Source: an uncultured Lachnospiraceae bacterium
Lineage (GTDB): Bacteria > Bacillota_A > Clostridia > Lachnospirales > Lachnospiraceae
DNA length: 64,000 bases
Reading direction: 5' to 3'
Assembly (NCBI GenBank): GCA_951801245.1
Contig: CATOMC010000001.1
Span: forward strand, 164,950 to 228,949
The first letter of the stretch is position 1. Each line of letters begins with the position of its first letter. Below the pieces are notes generated by a model. The model saw nothing but the letters and a program-made list of their open reading frames with translations, made no database searches and was not told the DNA's origin. A program made the position numbers and the translations under genes. Below, piece after piece: positions 55,261 through 64,000 of the stretch.

Positions 55261-58086
55261 TTATTCCACAATATCTATCTTCTTTCTGCGTTTGCCGCCG
55301 CGATAAAAGAACATTGCCATCGCTGCAAAGAAAAGGCCTGCGCCAAAGAACCATTTGGGATGAATGCTGTAGTCACCCGTATCCGGGGAATCATCTTTCT
55401 TACCGAGAGACATGAATACTGCCTGCCCCTCTTTGACATCAGAGACTACCGTATTACCCGAAGTATAATTATAAATACCATAGGGTGAAAAATGTGCCGC
55501 TGTAAAGGAGATCGCGTCCCTGCCATCTACCGACACAATCCGGCTTGGCACTTCCTCCAGTTGTCCGTCCGCATCCAGACAGACCACATGCAGATTTTCC
55601 TGACCTACCCCGGCGGGAATCGGCATAGTGATCTCTACCCGCTGTTTCCCGAGGCTTGTGATAGGAACCCCGGTACCTGTCTCTGACATGGTAATCTCGT
55701 AAGCTCTGAGTGTATAGGGAAGTTTATTCCCATATATCTTCTTGTATACATCTCCTATCTTAAGCTTCGCCTCGTCACTGTCAGCAATATCAATCTGATA
55801 ACTGCCCTCACCGCCTTCCATGACGGCACTCACAATCCCATCCTGCGAGATCGTACTGCTGTTATTGTTAACCGTAATGCCTTCTTTAACATTTCTGTCT
55901 GTCTCTGTATCCGTAAGCTGTTCCTCTGCCTCTTCCAGAACGAAGCTTTGTCCGTTAATCTGACAGCTTTCTCCAGCGGATGGCCCGTTTCCTCTTCTTG
56001 CTACAATCTGGAGCGTTCCGTTCCCGCCCTCTGCGGCGGAAGCATCGCTCTTCTGTTTGCAGATGACGCCGGTAAATCCCGGTACGGCTTCTGATAATAC
56101 CGTATCTGATAAATCTGTGATATTTTCAGGAATCACAGCCACATTGCTGCCTTTAAAACAGATATCGCGATAAGTGTCTCTGTATAATTTTGTGGCCGTA
56201 TCCTCATAGGCGAATTTAGGTAAATTTTCTCCTGCAAAAACAATTACACGACCTGTTGTCTGTGCATTATCAAAAGCCCGAAGTCCGATACGTTCCACTG
56301 AGGCCGGAATCTGTACTGTCGTGATCGGACAGCCCGCAAAAGCCCTGTCACGTATCTCTTTCACGCCACCGGCTCCCTGCACAGAAGCCAGATTACTACA
56401 GCCACTAAAAGCCGCCTCTCCAATCACTTCCACACTGTCGGGAATCTGGACACCTGTTACGCCGGTTTGATTTATAAATGCTTCCGCTCCAATATGTCTG
56501 ACCGTTCCCGGAATCGTGACCATGCCGCCGCCTCCGCGATAAGCCAGCAGGATACCGTCACCCACGATCAGGAAATCACCGTTTCCGCTTTCTTTCCACT
56601 GATCAAGCCATGGTGTTTTCGCAAACGCCGCCACTGCTATTTCTTTGACACTCTTCGGAATGATCACATTAGTCAATCCGTCACAATGATAAAAAGCCGC
56701 ATACCCAATCTCTTCTACACCATCAGGAATCCGGATAGATGTAAGATCCGCCCTGGCAAAAGCAAACTCTCCAATCCTGCGGATACCGTCCGGTACCTCA
56801 TAGGAAGTCATTTTATCATCATAATAAGCCTGTGCGGCTATCGTATCCTTATTGACCACGGTATATTTGGGGAAGGAACCACCCTTTGCGTCATCGGAAC
56901 CTGCCAGTCCCGGTACGGTATCCAGGTCTTCCTCCTCTTCCAACTCCGGATCACCACCCAGTGTCTCACCACTGGCGCCCACATTCACCGTAGCTTTGGC
57001 ATTATCTACCAGTACATAAGCTTCCTGTCCGATCACCCTTGTCTTTCCCTTTACAGAAGGATCTTCCTCTTCCTCCATGGCATTCATCCGGGAAACCTCA
57101 TGATAGTAATCCGCCGGCGGTAAATTTTGGGCACTTTCTTCACTGCCTGTCTCCTCTTCTCTTGCAGGAATCGGTGCTTCTTCATATTCTGACACATCGA
57201 TATCTTCCAATACCAGTGTATCTGCAAAGTTCTTGGCATAAGATCCGATCTCCGCCTCAATATTCAGCTTCGTACAGCCATCAAACGCCGTGCTGTGAAT
57301 CCTGCTGACGGATGCCGGAATCTTAATATTGCGCATCCTGACACAATCTTCAAAAGCCTTCAAATCAATGTTTTTGACAGAGAAAGGAATATTGACTTCC
57401 TTGAGATTCTTACAATTGGAAAAAGCGTAACCCGAAATCTCCTTCACGTTGCTGCTGATCTCTGCCGCTTCCAGATTATAATCTCCCCAGAAAGCATAAG
57501 GCTTAATCTGTGACACGGAAGACGGCATGACATACGTAGATGCCTTTCTGCCGGCCAATACCTGATACAGAACATCCCAGCCCTTTTTATTATAGATGGC
57601 TCCGTCATCACAGACAAACCATGGGTTGCTGCTGTCAATCTCTACATTGGCAAGACTGTAATTGCCCGCAAAAGCCCCGTTTCCAAGACTCTTAAGCCCT
57701 GTTCCTACTGTCACACTGCGAAGTGAAGGACAGCCGCTGAAAGCAGCATTTTCGATAACCTCCACAGAATCCGGGATTGTGACACTCTCCAGATTCATAC
57801 ATCCGGAAAATGCCCTTGCACCGATCACTTCCACCGCATCTCCCACCGTGACACGCCGAACGGAAGTATTATTCGCAAAAGCTTCTGCCTCTATCTTTTC
57901 AACATAATTGGAAATAGACACGTCCTCGGCCGTGCCATTGTATTTCACTAATGTAGTTCCATCCATCTGAAAATCAGATGCGGAAGAGGTATCCACCGCT
58001 TCCACATCCGATACAGGAATCTGTGTCACTGTGATTGCTGTCACTAAGAGCAATGTGCCGATCAGATTTCTAATTCTTTTTCCCAT
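55261..58086 (-). CDS. Secreted BspA-like leucine-rich-repeat protein with SPDTGD sorting signal
   Basis: A 941-residue surface protein. A signal peptide (about 1-30) is followed by two blocks of LRR_5 (BspA/TpLRR) repeats (about 60-290 and 420-640; for example IPDSVEVIENAAFSGCPSL). An acidic linker at about 300-390 separates them. From about 700 there is a domain ending in FTAAHFSPYGIYN, shared with the large neighbour. The C-terminus is SPDTGD (about 898) then IHPKWFF, a hydrophobic helix and a Lys/Arg tail, which looks like a (S/N)PxTG-type sortase signal. BspA-like repeats often bind host or polysaccharide. The start is ATG with AGGGGG. Confidence 0.85.
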   Translation of the reverse strand: MGKRIRNLIGTLLLVTAITVTQIPVSDVEAVDTSSASDFQMDGTTLVKYNGTAEDVSISNYVEKIEAEAFANNTSVRRVTVGDAVEVIGARAFSGCMNLESVTIPDSVEVIENAAFSGCPSLRSVTVGTGLKSLGNGAFAGNYSLANVEIDSSNPWFVCDDGAIYNKKGWDVLYQVLAGRKASTYVMPSSVSQIKPYAFWGDYNLEAAEISSNVKEISGYAFSNCKNLKEVNIPFSVKNIDLKAFEDCVRMRNIKIPASVSRIHSTAFDGCTKLNIEAEIGSYAKNFADTLVLEDIDVSEYEEAPIPAREEETGSEESAQNLPPADYYHEVSRMNAMEEEEDPSVKGKTRVIGQEAYVLVDNAKATVNVGASGETLGGDPELEEEEDLDTVPGLAGSDDAKGGSFPKYTVVNKDTIAAQAYYDDKMTSYEVPDGIRRIGEFAFARADLTSIRIPDGVEEIGYAAFYHCDGLTNVIIPKSVKEIAVAAFAKTPWLDQWKESGNGDFLIVGDGILLAYRGGGGMVTIPGTVRHIGAEAFINQTGVTGVQIPDSVEVIGEAAFSGCSNLASVQGAGGVKEIRDRAFAGCPITTVQIPASVERIGLRAFDNAQTTGRVIVFAGENLPKFAYEDTATKLYRDTYRDICFKGSNVAVIPENITDLSDTVLSEAVPGFTGVICKQKSDASAAEGGNGTLQIVARRGNGPSAGESCQINGQSFVLEEAEEQLTDTETDRNVKEGITVNNNSSTISQDGIVSAVMEGGEGSYQIDIADSDEAKLKIGDVYKKIYGNKLPYTLRAYEITMSETGTGVPITSLGKQRVEITMPIPAGVGQENLHVVCLDADGQLEEVPSRIVSVDGRDAISFTAAHFSPYGIYNYTSGNTVVSDVKEGQAVFMSLGKKDDSPDTGDYSIHPKWFFGAGLFFAAMAMFFYRGGKRRKKIDIVE

Positions 58087-58110
58087 AGGATTCCCCCTGG
58101 AATCATTCGC

Positions 58111-61100
58111 TTATGCTGTTTTTACTTTCACTTTCTTGTCTTTCTTCATGAACAGAATCACGGACAGACAAGCCAGACCAAGAGACAGGAACCACTTCGG
58201 ATGAATTGGATCTCCGGTCTTAGGTGTTACATCAAGCATACCTTCTGTCAGATTACCTGTGTCCACATAAATCGTATAAGGCGAGAAGTGCGTTGCCGTA
58301 AATCTGACGCACGGTACACCGTTTATGGTTGTAAAACTTTCATTCAGATTCTCTAACTGATCACCATTCACTACCGCTCCGGCCATATTGTTACCACCAT
58401 AAGCCACCAGAGCATCCGGAATCGGGATCGTAATATCTACGGAAAGTCCCTCTATCTGATCTCCTGTAAGCTGATAAGTTCCTGTGGCATCCCACAAGGT
58501 AATATCCATCGCATAATACAGGATATTCTCCAGGCTCGTGTACTTATTGGTAAGAGCCGCCGCCACAGCCTGCGTTGCCGCATCAGTCTCGGAAATCTTA
58601 ACGATAAAGTTATCCGTAGAACCATTTACATTGGCTGTCGCCAGATCCTTATTGGAAATTCCCGGTTTGGTAATATCTACTGTGGTATTCCCGTCAGGTG
58701 TGGTGGTCGTCGTACCTCCCACTGTATTTCCAGGCGCCGTCCCTCCTGCCGCCGTACCCGGCACGTAATTGGCCGTAATCGTTACATTATTACCCGGCAT
58801 CACAAAGGTCGCAACCGGTGAACTGTTACCCGGCATCAGCGTGACTCCGTTGGATTCCGTCGTCCAGTTACTAAATACCATGCCTTCTGCCGGCGGATAA
58901 GCTGAGATGACCACTGTCGCTCCCTGTGCATAACTGCCGCTTCCACTGCCGCTTTGTACTAACAATGTGTACATCGCAACCGCCTGCCCATCCGAAGTTG
59001 TCGAACTGGTACTGGTTGAACTGCTGGAAGTCGAACTGCTGGTACTGCTTGTGGAACTGGATTTCTTACTGCTCGTAGTATTGTTATTACTTCCGTTATT
59101 AGTGGAATTATTACTGCTGTTAGTGTTACCGTTATTACCATTGCCGCCCGTAGATGAATACAGCGCTACGATCGTCAGATTAGAAGTTACCTTAGTCGCT
59201 GTCGTCCAGTTCTCACTCCATCTCGGATTCGCCGCATTGTCATGAGCCGGGAAAGTAGGCGCCTGATAACCTAAATCATCAAAACTCATGCCAGCATCCA
59301 CATAGTACTTACCATCTTTCTCTGCACCAAGACCGGCTAACATCTTACCGTCTAATCCGTCATAGAACTCTACCACAAATCTGCCGCCAACACTACCGTC
59401 GTCATTATGACCCTGGGCAATAAAGTTGGTATCGCCATGGATTCTGTCAGACACTTTCGTGTTATTGGTGCCAAGCCACTCCTCAAATGTCCATCCTTCT
59501 TTCACCGGATCCGTAGGAAGCTTCGCATACTCACCGTCCGGCACATACTGCGGATTGTCAATAGAGTTGCCGTCCTGATCTACCAAATCCGGAATCATCA
59601 CGCCATCCGCATCAAAGTAGGTGACACGCCATTGGTTGCCGATATCTACCCACTGCAAATTGAACTCCTCTGTTGCACCATAGGTTTCTACATACCTGCG
59701 GGCAGAAGAATCCTCATAAGTCCTGACTTTGGTAACTGCCTTCGGATTATTCGTATCATCATTCTCCTTAAAAGCCCTTGCTGAGATAAATACCTCTAAC
59801 CCGGGGATTGTCAGGTCATTCAACATCAAAGCATTGACAAATGCACCCTCTTGTATCTCATTGACTGACCGCGGTAATGTTACTGATGAAAGCTGCCCAC
59901 AGTTTGCCAATGTAGAATCATTTCGGAAACAATCTTTCGGAATCACTGTCAGTCCCGCAGTCCCGCTCAAGTCAATCGTACTGATATAGTCACAATCCTG
60001 GAAAGCTCCCGGTTTGATGGCACTGACATTGCTGATATCTCCGTCATTCTCATCGGGAATCAATGCTTTGCCTATTACCCTTCCTCTGGCCGCCAGACAT
60101 TCTTCTATCGTAAGAGAACCGTCTTCATTAACCGAATATACAATACCATTTGGTGCTTTATAGTAGTCGTTCTCACCTACTACCGTCAGATTATAACAGC
60201 CTCTGAACGGTGCCGTTCCAATGTCCGAACAATTCGGCCCCAATTCTACACGTTTCAGATTCTCACAACTATCAAACGCGTAATCCGGTAAGTATCGTAC
60301 ACTATTCAAGGTAATACTCTCTATCCGGTCATTGCCACGTTTGAAAATTTCCTTTACATCGCCCGCTTTATCATCATAAAATCCACTGAAAAGCCCCGGC
60401 TCTACCCTCGTCTCATCATCTCCCTCTCCGTTCGTACTGGTATACATAGTATACGACTCACGGCCAAGCTTTGATATAGACAAATATTTACCTGCATTCA
60501 GTTTATTGGCATCAGAACCGGTCAGATATCTATTTACATCAATAGATTCCACACCCTCAGGTACAATCACATTCTTGGTCGCATTAACCAGTCCTAATTC
60601 TTCCTGTGTGAGACCACGATAAGTATTGCCTGATTCCAAATTACCGATTACACTGTAATGTTTATTTGGATGTCTGCTATCTTCTTCATAGAAAGCTAAC
60701 GGTCTATTCCCGGAAGCCGCCTCCACGACAAGGGGCTCAAACAGAAAATCTGCTAAATTATTCCGTACCCCATCGTCTCCGCCTGCATCAGGATCAGGGG
60801 AAGTACCACCGCCGGTAAATGTATTACAGAAATCAGGATTCACCCACGGCCCATAAAGTTCGGAAGCATATACTGCTTCTTCATCTTCCCTTGTTTGGGC
60901 ATTATTCCAACTCTGCTTGAAACTTTCCCGCATAGAGTCATATGTAGATGCACTGAAAGTGAAGTAATTAACATCTTCCATCATTTCACCATAAGATTGA
61001 TACCCAAGAGATGTGTATTCATCCTCATGTGCCTGATCAATCAGTTCATCCACCTTATCATACTTCGGATAATCCAGAAGAGTCACTAATCCAGTATCCG

Positions 61101-63672
61101 CATCATACATGACAGTCAGGTAACTTGGCGCAAGACTCTTATAACACACACGCATACCCGTTACACTGTCTATCAAATTATCCTTATCTATCGCCCAGTC
61201 ATAAGGTGCGTAACCCTTCACGATATCTCCGTGGAAGGTCAGTTCCTCACTGCCGGTCTTAAAAGCATCCTGGCCAACTTTAAAGTTATTATATCCGTCC
61301 CGCGGGGAATGGAACGTGACATCAATCAGCTTATTGCAGTCTGCAAATGCCCGGTCTCCTATCTCACCGACAGAATCGCCAATAGACACTTTAGCCAGCC
61401 TTTGCCATCCCTTAAATACTTCCGCATTGATCTGCGTCAGAGAGTCATCCGGAATAGATAAAGATACTACATTTTGATTTAAATCCTCATCTGAGAAGCA
61501 ATTCGTAGCAATTGACACTACTTTCCGGGTGCCTACCACCGGCAGGATATCCAAATCGATACCTTCCCTTTTAATTTCAGCCATATGATTTTCTCTTGCA
61601 TCAGGCGTTAACGTACAAGAAGTAATAACTCCCTCTTCATCAACGCAATACAGATACCAACCATTGCTGACTTCATAATATTCCTTACCATTCTCAACAT
61701 ACAGATATGGAATTGGGTTGCCCTTGATAGCCATCTTCGCCGACCATGTACTGATACGCGGTTCTGCAGCATCAACTGGGTTTTTCATCTTCGGTCCTCT
61801 GACAAAAAAATTGCTGTTTGCCACATCTTTGAACAGCTTTTCTCCATCATAAGACACATAGCCACAAGCATACTGATCACTATCTGCCGGGAAAACTACA
61901 TTTGACATGCTGACACACTCATGGAACATATTATCAGGCAGAGATACCTTCGTTGTCTCCGTCCGCCCATAATTCCTGGGAAACTCAACGGAACGAAGAT
62001 TTGACCGTCCGGCAAACATAAAATCGCCGATGGTATTTGTCTTATTTCCATCAAAAGATGCCATATCTGACGGGAAAACAAAATCCAGTTCCGCGCCTCC
62101 CGTACATGCAAACGCGCCTTTCCCAATCGAGGCAATCTGAGCATTCTTCATCTGAACATCATTCAGTGCTGAACACTCATAAAATGCAAAGTCTCCGATG
62201 ATACATCCCTGTGATATACTATTTAAATCAATACTTGTTAATTTACTGCAGGATGCGAACGCCCCATATCCAATATTTCGTATTGTACTAGGCAGCTTAA
62301 CTTCTGTCAGCGCTGTATGATAAAAACACTCTGCTCCTAATGTATTAGCACCCTCTCGAATATCAGCCTTATTTAACGAGCCACAATTCTTAAACGCCTG
62401 ATTTCCAATAAAGGATGCATTCGCAATCGTAATCTCTTTAATCAGACTGGCACCTTCAAAAGCATTATCCCCAATAAAACTAATCATGGATGGAAGTTCC
62501 AGATTCTGTATACGGTCGTTCTCCTTGAACGCACTGGCTCCAATACCACAAATCAGATAATTTGCCCGGTATTCTACCAAATACCCATTGTCATCATTGT
62601 AATGATTAATACCAGGCTGACCGCCTTTTGCCACATAAACAATGCCGCCTCTGTCATCCTGAGGCCTCTGATTCTGCACCGCAACTAGAGTGTACGGAGC
62701 CGCCTGTTGTTTTAGAATCTTATCATGTTCACAATAAAACTGTCTCTGTAAACCAGGATCATTGATATCCATTGGTCTCATTGTAAGAGTAGACTCCTTA
62801 AGCGACTCATCAGGATTACCGCTTGTAACACTGTCATCATATCTCTTGTAAATCTGCCTCTGATTCTCTAAATCTGCCGCAAAATAAGTCTCAAAAAAAT
62901 GTTTCGTCGCATCATTCACAAAACTGTTTGACGTATAATCCGTATAATTATATTCATATGTATAATCCGGGCGGCAATCAACATACAAACCACTTTGTCC
63001 CCAGTTTTGTCCTGTACCACCATCTAAGTCACTCCCATCGGGTCTCTTGCCATCAAAGAAATTATTAAAGACCTCCTGTTCCACAGTATAATATTTCGTA
63101 TTCAATACCATGGGAAGGTCTACATTTTCAGCCATATACTCCCCATTGTATTTACAGATAACACCCCTCGGGCCATTCCCGAGACTGCTTCCCTGAATGT
63201 TTCTCACATAGTACATAAACTGCCAGCTTAAGGTAGCTACACCATCCACATCCCGGATTACCATGGATGCATAGGTGGCCGGATTAGGATCCTTGCCCGT
63301 ATCTGTGGCAGAATTGGCATCTTCTACATAACGTTCCCATATTAATTCTTCGTCTAATTCACCGGTTGTTTTATCGATAAACTTATTTAAATTACCATCT
63401 GCCCAGGTAGCTATATCTCCTGAATCCAGTTTAGCATCCTCTATATCATAAATAAAATGCTTCTTAACTGCTTCCTCATGCACTTCCTTGTCCTGATCAG
63501 GAACCGTTGTGCCACCCGTTCCCGGCGTAGTGTCCCCATCCACCGCGAAGTTTTCCGGCACAGGAATAGCAGCAACAGCAATAGCCGTTACCATCAAAAC
63601 AGCCGCAAGACTCCGTCTTATACTCCTCTTTAATCTTCTCTTGGTTTTTTTGACAGGTGCTTTCTTTGCCAT
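58111..63672 (-). CDS. Giant secreted LRR/InlB-B-repeat protein with TPKTGD sorting signal
   Basis: About 1853 residues. A basic N-terminus (KKTKRRLKRSIRR) leads a signal helix (LAAVLMVTAIAVAAIPV). After about 330 unassigned residues come LRR_5 repeats (about 380-870 and 1140-1340), then Listeria-type (InlB-B/Flg_new) segments near 1370-1420 and 1435-1500. A Ser/Asn/Thr-rich linker (about 1505-1565) is followed by a divergent InlB-like repeat (about 1570-1640) and a domain ending in FTATHFSPYTIYV. The C-terminus has TPKTGD (about 1815), IHPKWFL, a hydrophobic stretch and Lys-rich tail, a sortase-like signal. Probably an adhesin; the ligand is unknown. The smaller LRR gene follows 24 bases downstream, so both may be co-transcribed. 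ATG 63672 fits the SD AAGGGGACGG loosely. Confidence 0.82.
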   Translation of the reverse strand: MAKKAPVKKTKRRLKRSIRRSLAAVLMVTAIAVAAIPVPENFAVDGDTTPGTGGTTVPDQDKEVHEEAVKKHFIYDIEDAKLDSGDIATWADGNLNKFIDKTTGELDEELIWERYVEDANSATDTGKDPNPATYASMVIRDVDGVATLSWQFMYYVRNIQGSSLGNGPRGVICKYNGEYMAENVDLPMVLNTKYYTVEQEVFNNFFDGKRPDGSDLDGGTGQNWGQSGLYVDCRPDYTYEYNYTDYTSNSFVNDATKHFFETYFAADLENQRQIYKRYDDSVTSGNPDESLKESTLTMRPMDINDPGLQRQFYCEHDKILKQQAAPYTLVAVQNQRPQDDRGGIVYVAKGGQPGINHYNDDNGYLVEYRANYLICGIGASAFKENDRIQNLELPSMISFIGDNAFEGASLIKEITIANASFIGNQAFKNCGSLNKADIREGANTLGAECFYHTALTEVKLPSTIRNIGYGAFASCSKLTSIDLNSISQGCIIGDFAFYECSALNDVQMKNAQIASIGKGAFACTGGAELDFVFPSDMASFDGNKTNTIGDFMFAGRSNLRSVEFPRNYGRTETTKVSLPDNMFHECVSMSNVVFPADSDQYACGYVSYDGEKLFKDVANSNFFVRGPKMKNPVDAAEPRISTWSAKMAIKGNPIPYLYVENGKEYYEVSNGWYLYCVDEEGVITSCTLTPDARENHMAEIKREGIDLDILPVVGTRKVVSIATNCFSDEDLNQNVVSLSIPDDSLTQINAEVFKGWQRLAKVSIGDSVGEIGDRAFADCNKLIDVTFHSPRDGYNNFKVGQDAFKTGSEELTFHGDIVKGYAPYDWAIDKDNLIDSVTGMRVCYKSLAPSYLTVMYDADTGLVTLLDYPKYDKVDELIDQAHEDEYTSLGYQSYGEMMEDVNYFTFSASTYDSMRESFKQSWNNAQTREDEEAVYASELYGPWVNPDFCNTFTGGGTSPDPDAGGDDGVRNNLADFLFEPLVVEAASGNRPLAFYEEDSRHPNKHYSVIGNLESGNTYRGLTQEELGLVNATKNVIVPEGVESIDVNRYLTGSDANKLNAGKYLSISKLGRESYTMYTSTNGEGDDETRVEPGLFSGFYDDKAGDVKEIFKRGNDRIESITLNSVRYLPDYAFDSCENLKRVELGPNCSDIGTAPFRGCYNLTVVGENDYYKAPNGIVYSVNEDGSLTIEECLAARGRVIGKALIPDENDGDISNVSAIKPGAFQDCDYISTIDLSGTAGLTVIPKDCFRNDSTLANCGQLSSVTLPRSVNEIQEGAFVNALMLNDLTIPGLEVFISARAFKENDDTNNPKAVTKVRTYEDSSARRYVETYGATEEFNLQWVDIGNQWRVTYFDADGVMIPDLVDQDGNSIDNPQYVPDGEYAKLPTDPVKEGWTFEEWLGTNNTKVSDRIHGDTNFIAQGHNDDGSVGGRFVVEFYDGLDGKMLAGLGAEKDGKYYVDAGMSFDDLGYQAPTFPAHDNAANPRWSENWTTATKVTSNLTIVALYSSTGGNGNNGNTNSSNNSTNNGSNNNTTSSKKSSSTSSTSSSTSSSSTSTSSTTSDGQAVAMYTLLVQSGSGSGSYAQGATVVISAYPPAEGMVFSNWTTESNGVTLMPGNSSPVATFVMPGNNVTITANYVPGTAAGGTAPGNTVGGTTTTTPDGNTTVDITKPGISNKDLATANVNGSTDNFIVKISETDAATQAVAAALTNKYTSLENILYYAMDITLWDATGTYQLTGDQIEGLSVDITIPIPDALVAYGGNNMAGAVVNGDQLENLNESFTTINGVPCVRFTATHFSPYTIYVDTGNLTEGMLDVTPKTGDPIHPKWFLSLGLACLSVILFMKKDKKVKVKTA

Positions 63673-63816
63673 AATTCTTCCGTCCCCTTCTGACAAAATA
63701 TATGTTCTATCAAATCTATATCGACAGAAACCCTCTTCTTATTTAGTGGTCTTTCTGTCTTTTTACATACTTTTATAACTATATGTATGTAAGCCTGAAA
63801 AATTTCATATATTTTT

Positions 63817-63844
63817 ATTTTACTATATCTGAGAATTTATGCAA
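63817..63844 (-). promoter_or_regulatory. Candidate promoter of LRR gene pair
   Basis: On the minus strand TTGCAT and TAAAAT are separated by 16 bases, upstream of two inverted repeats in a leader of about 140 bases. Confidence 0.4.
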
Positions 63845-63911
63845 GTTTTTTTAAGATTTGTTGCTTTGTTTTTGTAACAGTTCAGCCTTCCGGTCAGACT
63901 AACGGGTATTG

Positions 63912-63934
63912 CACCGGCTAAAATATAGCCGGTG
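63912..63934. terminator. Stem-loop at the window edge
   Basis: CACCGGCTA and TAGCCGGTG form a perfect 9-bp stem with the loop AAATA. U-runs are weak on both strands; probably the 3' end of the preceding minus-strand or neighbouring gene. Confidence 0.5.
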
Positions 63935-64000
63935 TGCCCATAAATAACTTCCTTATATTCTCGATCATTCCCATATTTCGTTTTTTCAGGGTTTCGATAA

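Larger units (their letters stand above)
63673..64000. other. Upstream region of giant LRR gene
   Basis: No coding gene is seen. The leader holds GACAGAAA (63723-63730)/TTTCTGTC (63752-63759) and TTACATAC (63763-63770)/GTATGTAA (63785-63792), two perfect 8-base inverted repeats. A possible promoter is TTGCAT (63844-63839), 16 bases, TAAAAT (63822-63817). CACCGGCTA (63912-63920)/TAGCCGGTG (63926-63934) is a strong stem-loop that probably ends the gene beyond the window. Confidence 0.5.

Noticed and set aside
58950..59160. Repetitive DNA that might be a CRISPR or minisatellite
   Set aside because: The repeats are codons of the Ser/Asn/Thr-rich linker of the giant surface protein (in frame), without fixed spacers.

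Overview
The window is a chromosomal segment of a spore-forming anaerobic Clostridia bacterium, most likely a member of the Lachnospiraceae. The evidence is the sporulation block yqfC-yqfD-phoH-(pgpH)-ybeY, an NfnAB-type transhydrogenase, Fhs and FolD, a Rex repressor, a YesM/YesN sugar-sensing pair and BspA-like leucine-rich surface proteins with clostridial-type sorting signals. Coding is dense and almost entirely on the minus strand. Only the yesM/yesN pair and an ABC-F ATPase are on the plus strand. I see no rRNA, tRNA, CRISPR array, insertion sequence or prophage.

Layout. 1-335 is the 5' part of a homocysteine S-methyltransferase (MetH-type). 409-1843 holds a lipoprotein and a zinc-type ArsR repressor with a small DCxxC metal-binding protein. 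2131-10398 is a xylo-oligosaccharide locus: YesM/YesN two-component system, an ABC importer (binding protein and two permeases) and a cytosolic GH43 enzyme. 10644-12359 is a chemoreceptor. 12591-18659 is a run with proline synthesis genes (proB, proA), a folate ligase, a DUF896 protein and two flavoproteins. 18701-25443 is a sporulation and RNA-maturation block (BofC-like, SpoVB-like flippase, YbeY, a degenerate PgpH, PhoH, YqfD, YqfC).

25524-29420 carries pyrimidine phosphorylase, RlmH, a zinc-ribbon membrane protein and a MORN-repeat membrane protein. 29666-31947 is nfnB-nfnA. 32049-38953 holds a zinc-ribbon/TPR/chitobiase-C protein, folD, fhs and ftsK/spoIIIE. 39060-49670 contains tepA, an unrecognised membrane protein, metY, yebC, a CNNM/CorC-like protein, a MazF-like toxin without antitoxin, alr, nnr, a coiled-coil protein and rex. 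After the ABC-F gene come icd under a GntR repressor, a cytosolic subtilisin-like protease and two large secreted LRR proteins (941 and about 1853 residues).

Connections. C1/folate genes (metH-like, folate ligase, folD, fhs), NfnAB and Rex point to anaerobic one-carbon and redox metabolism. The strongest non-coding signals are a degenerate 15-bp tandem array after the ABC-F gene, two copies of a TTTTCAC-armed element in the only two divergent intergenic regions examined closely, and several near-consensus promoters with overlapping palindromes (arsR, rex, gntR). No complete new defence or mobile system is evident. The most unusual protein observations are the HD-dead short PgpH and the paired LRR proteins with a shared (S/T)PxTGD...IHPKWF tail.
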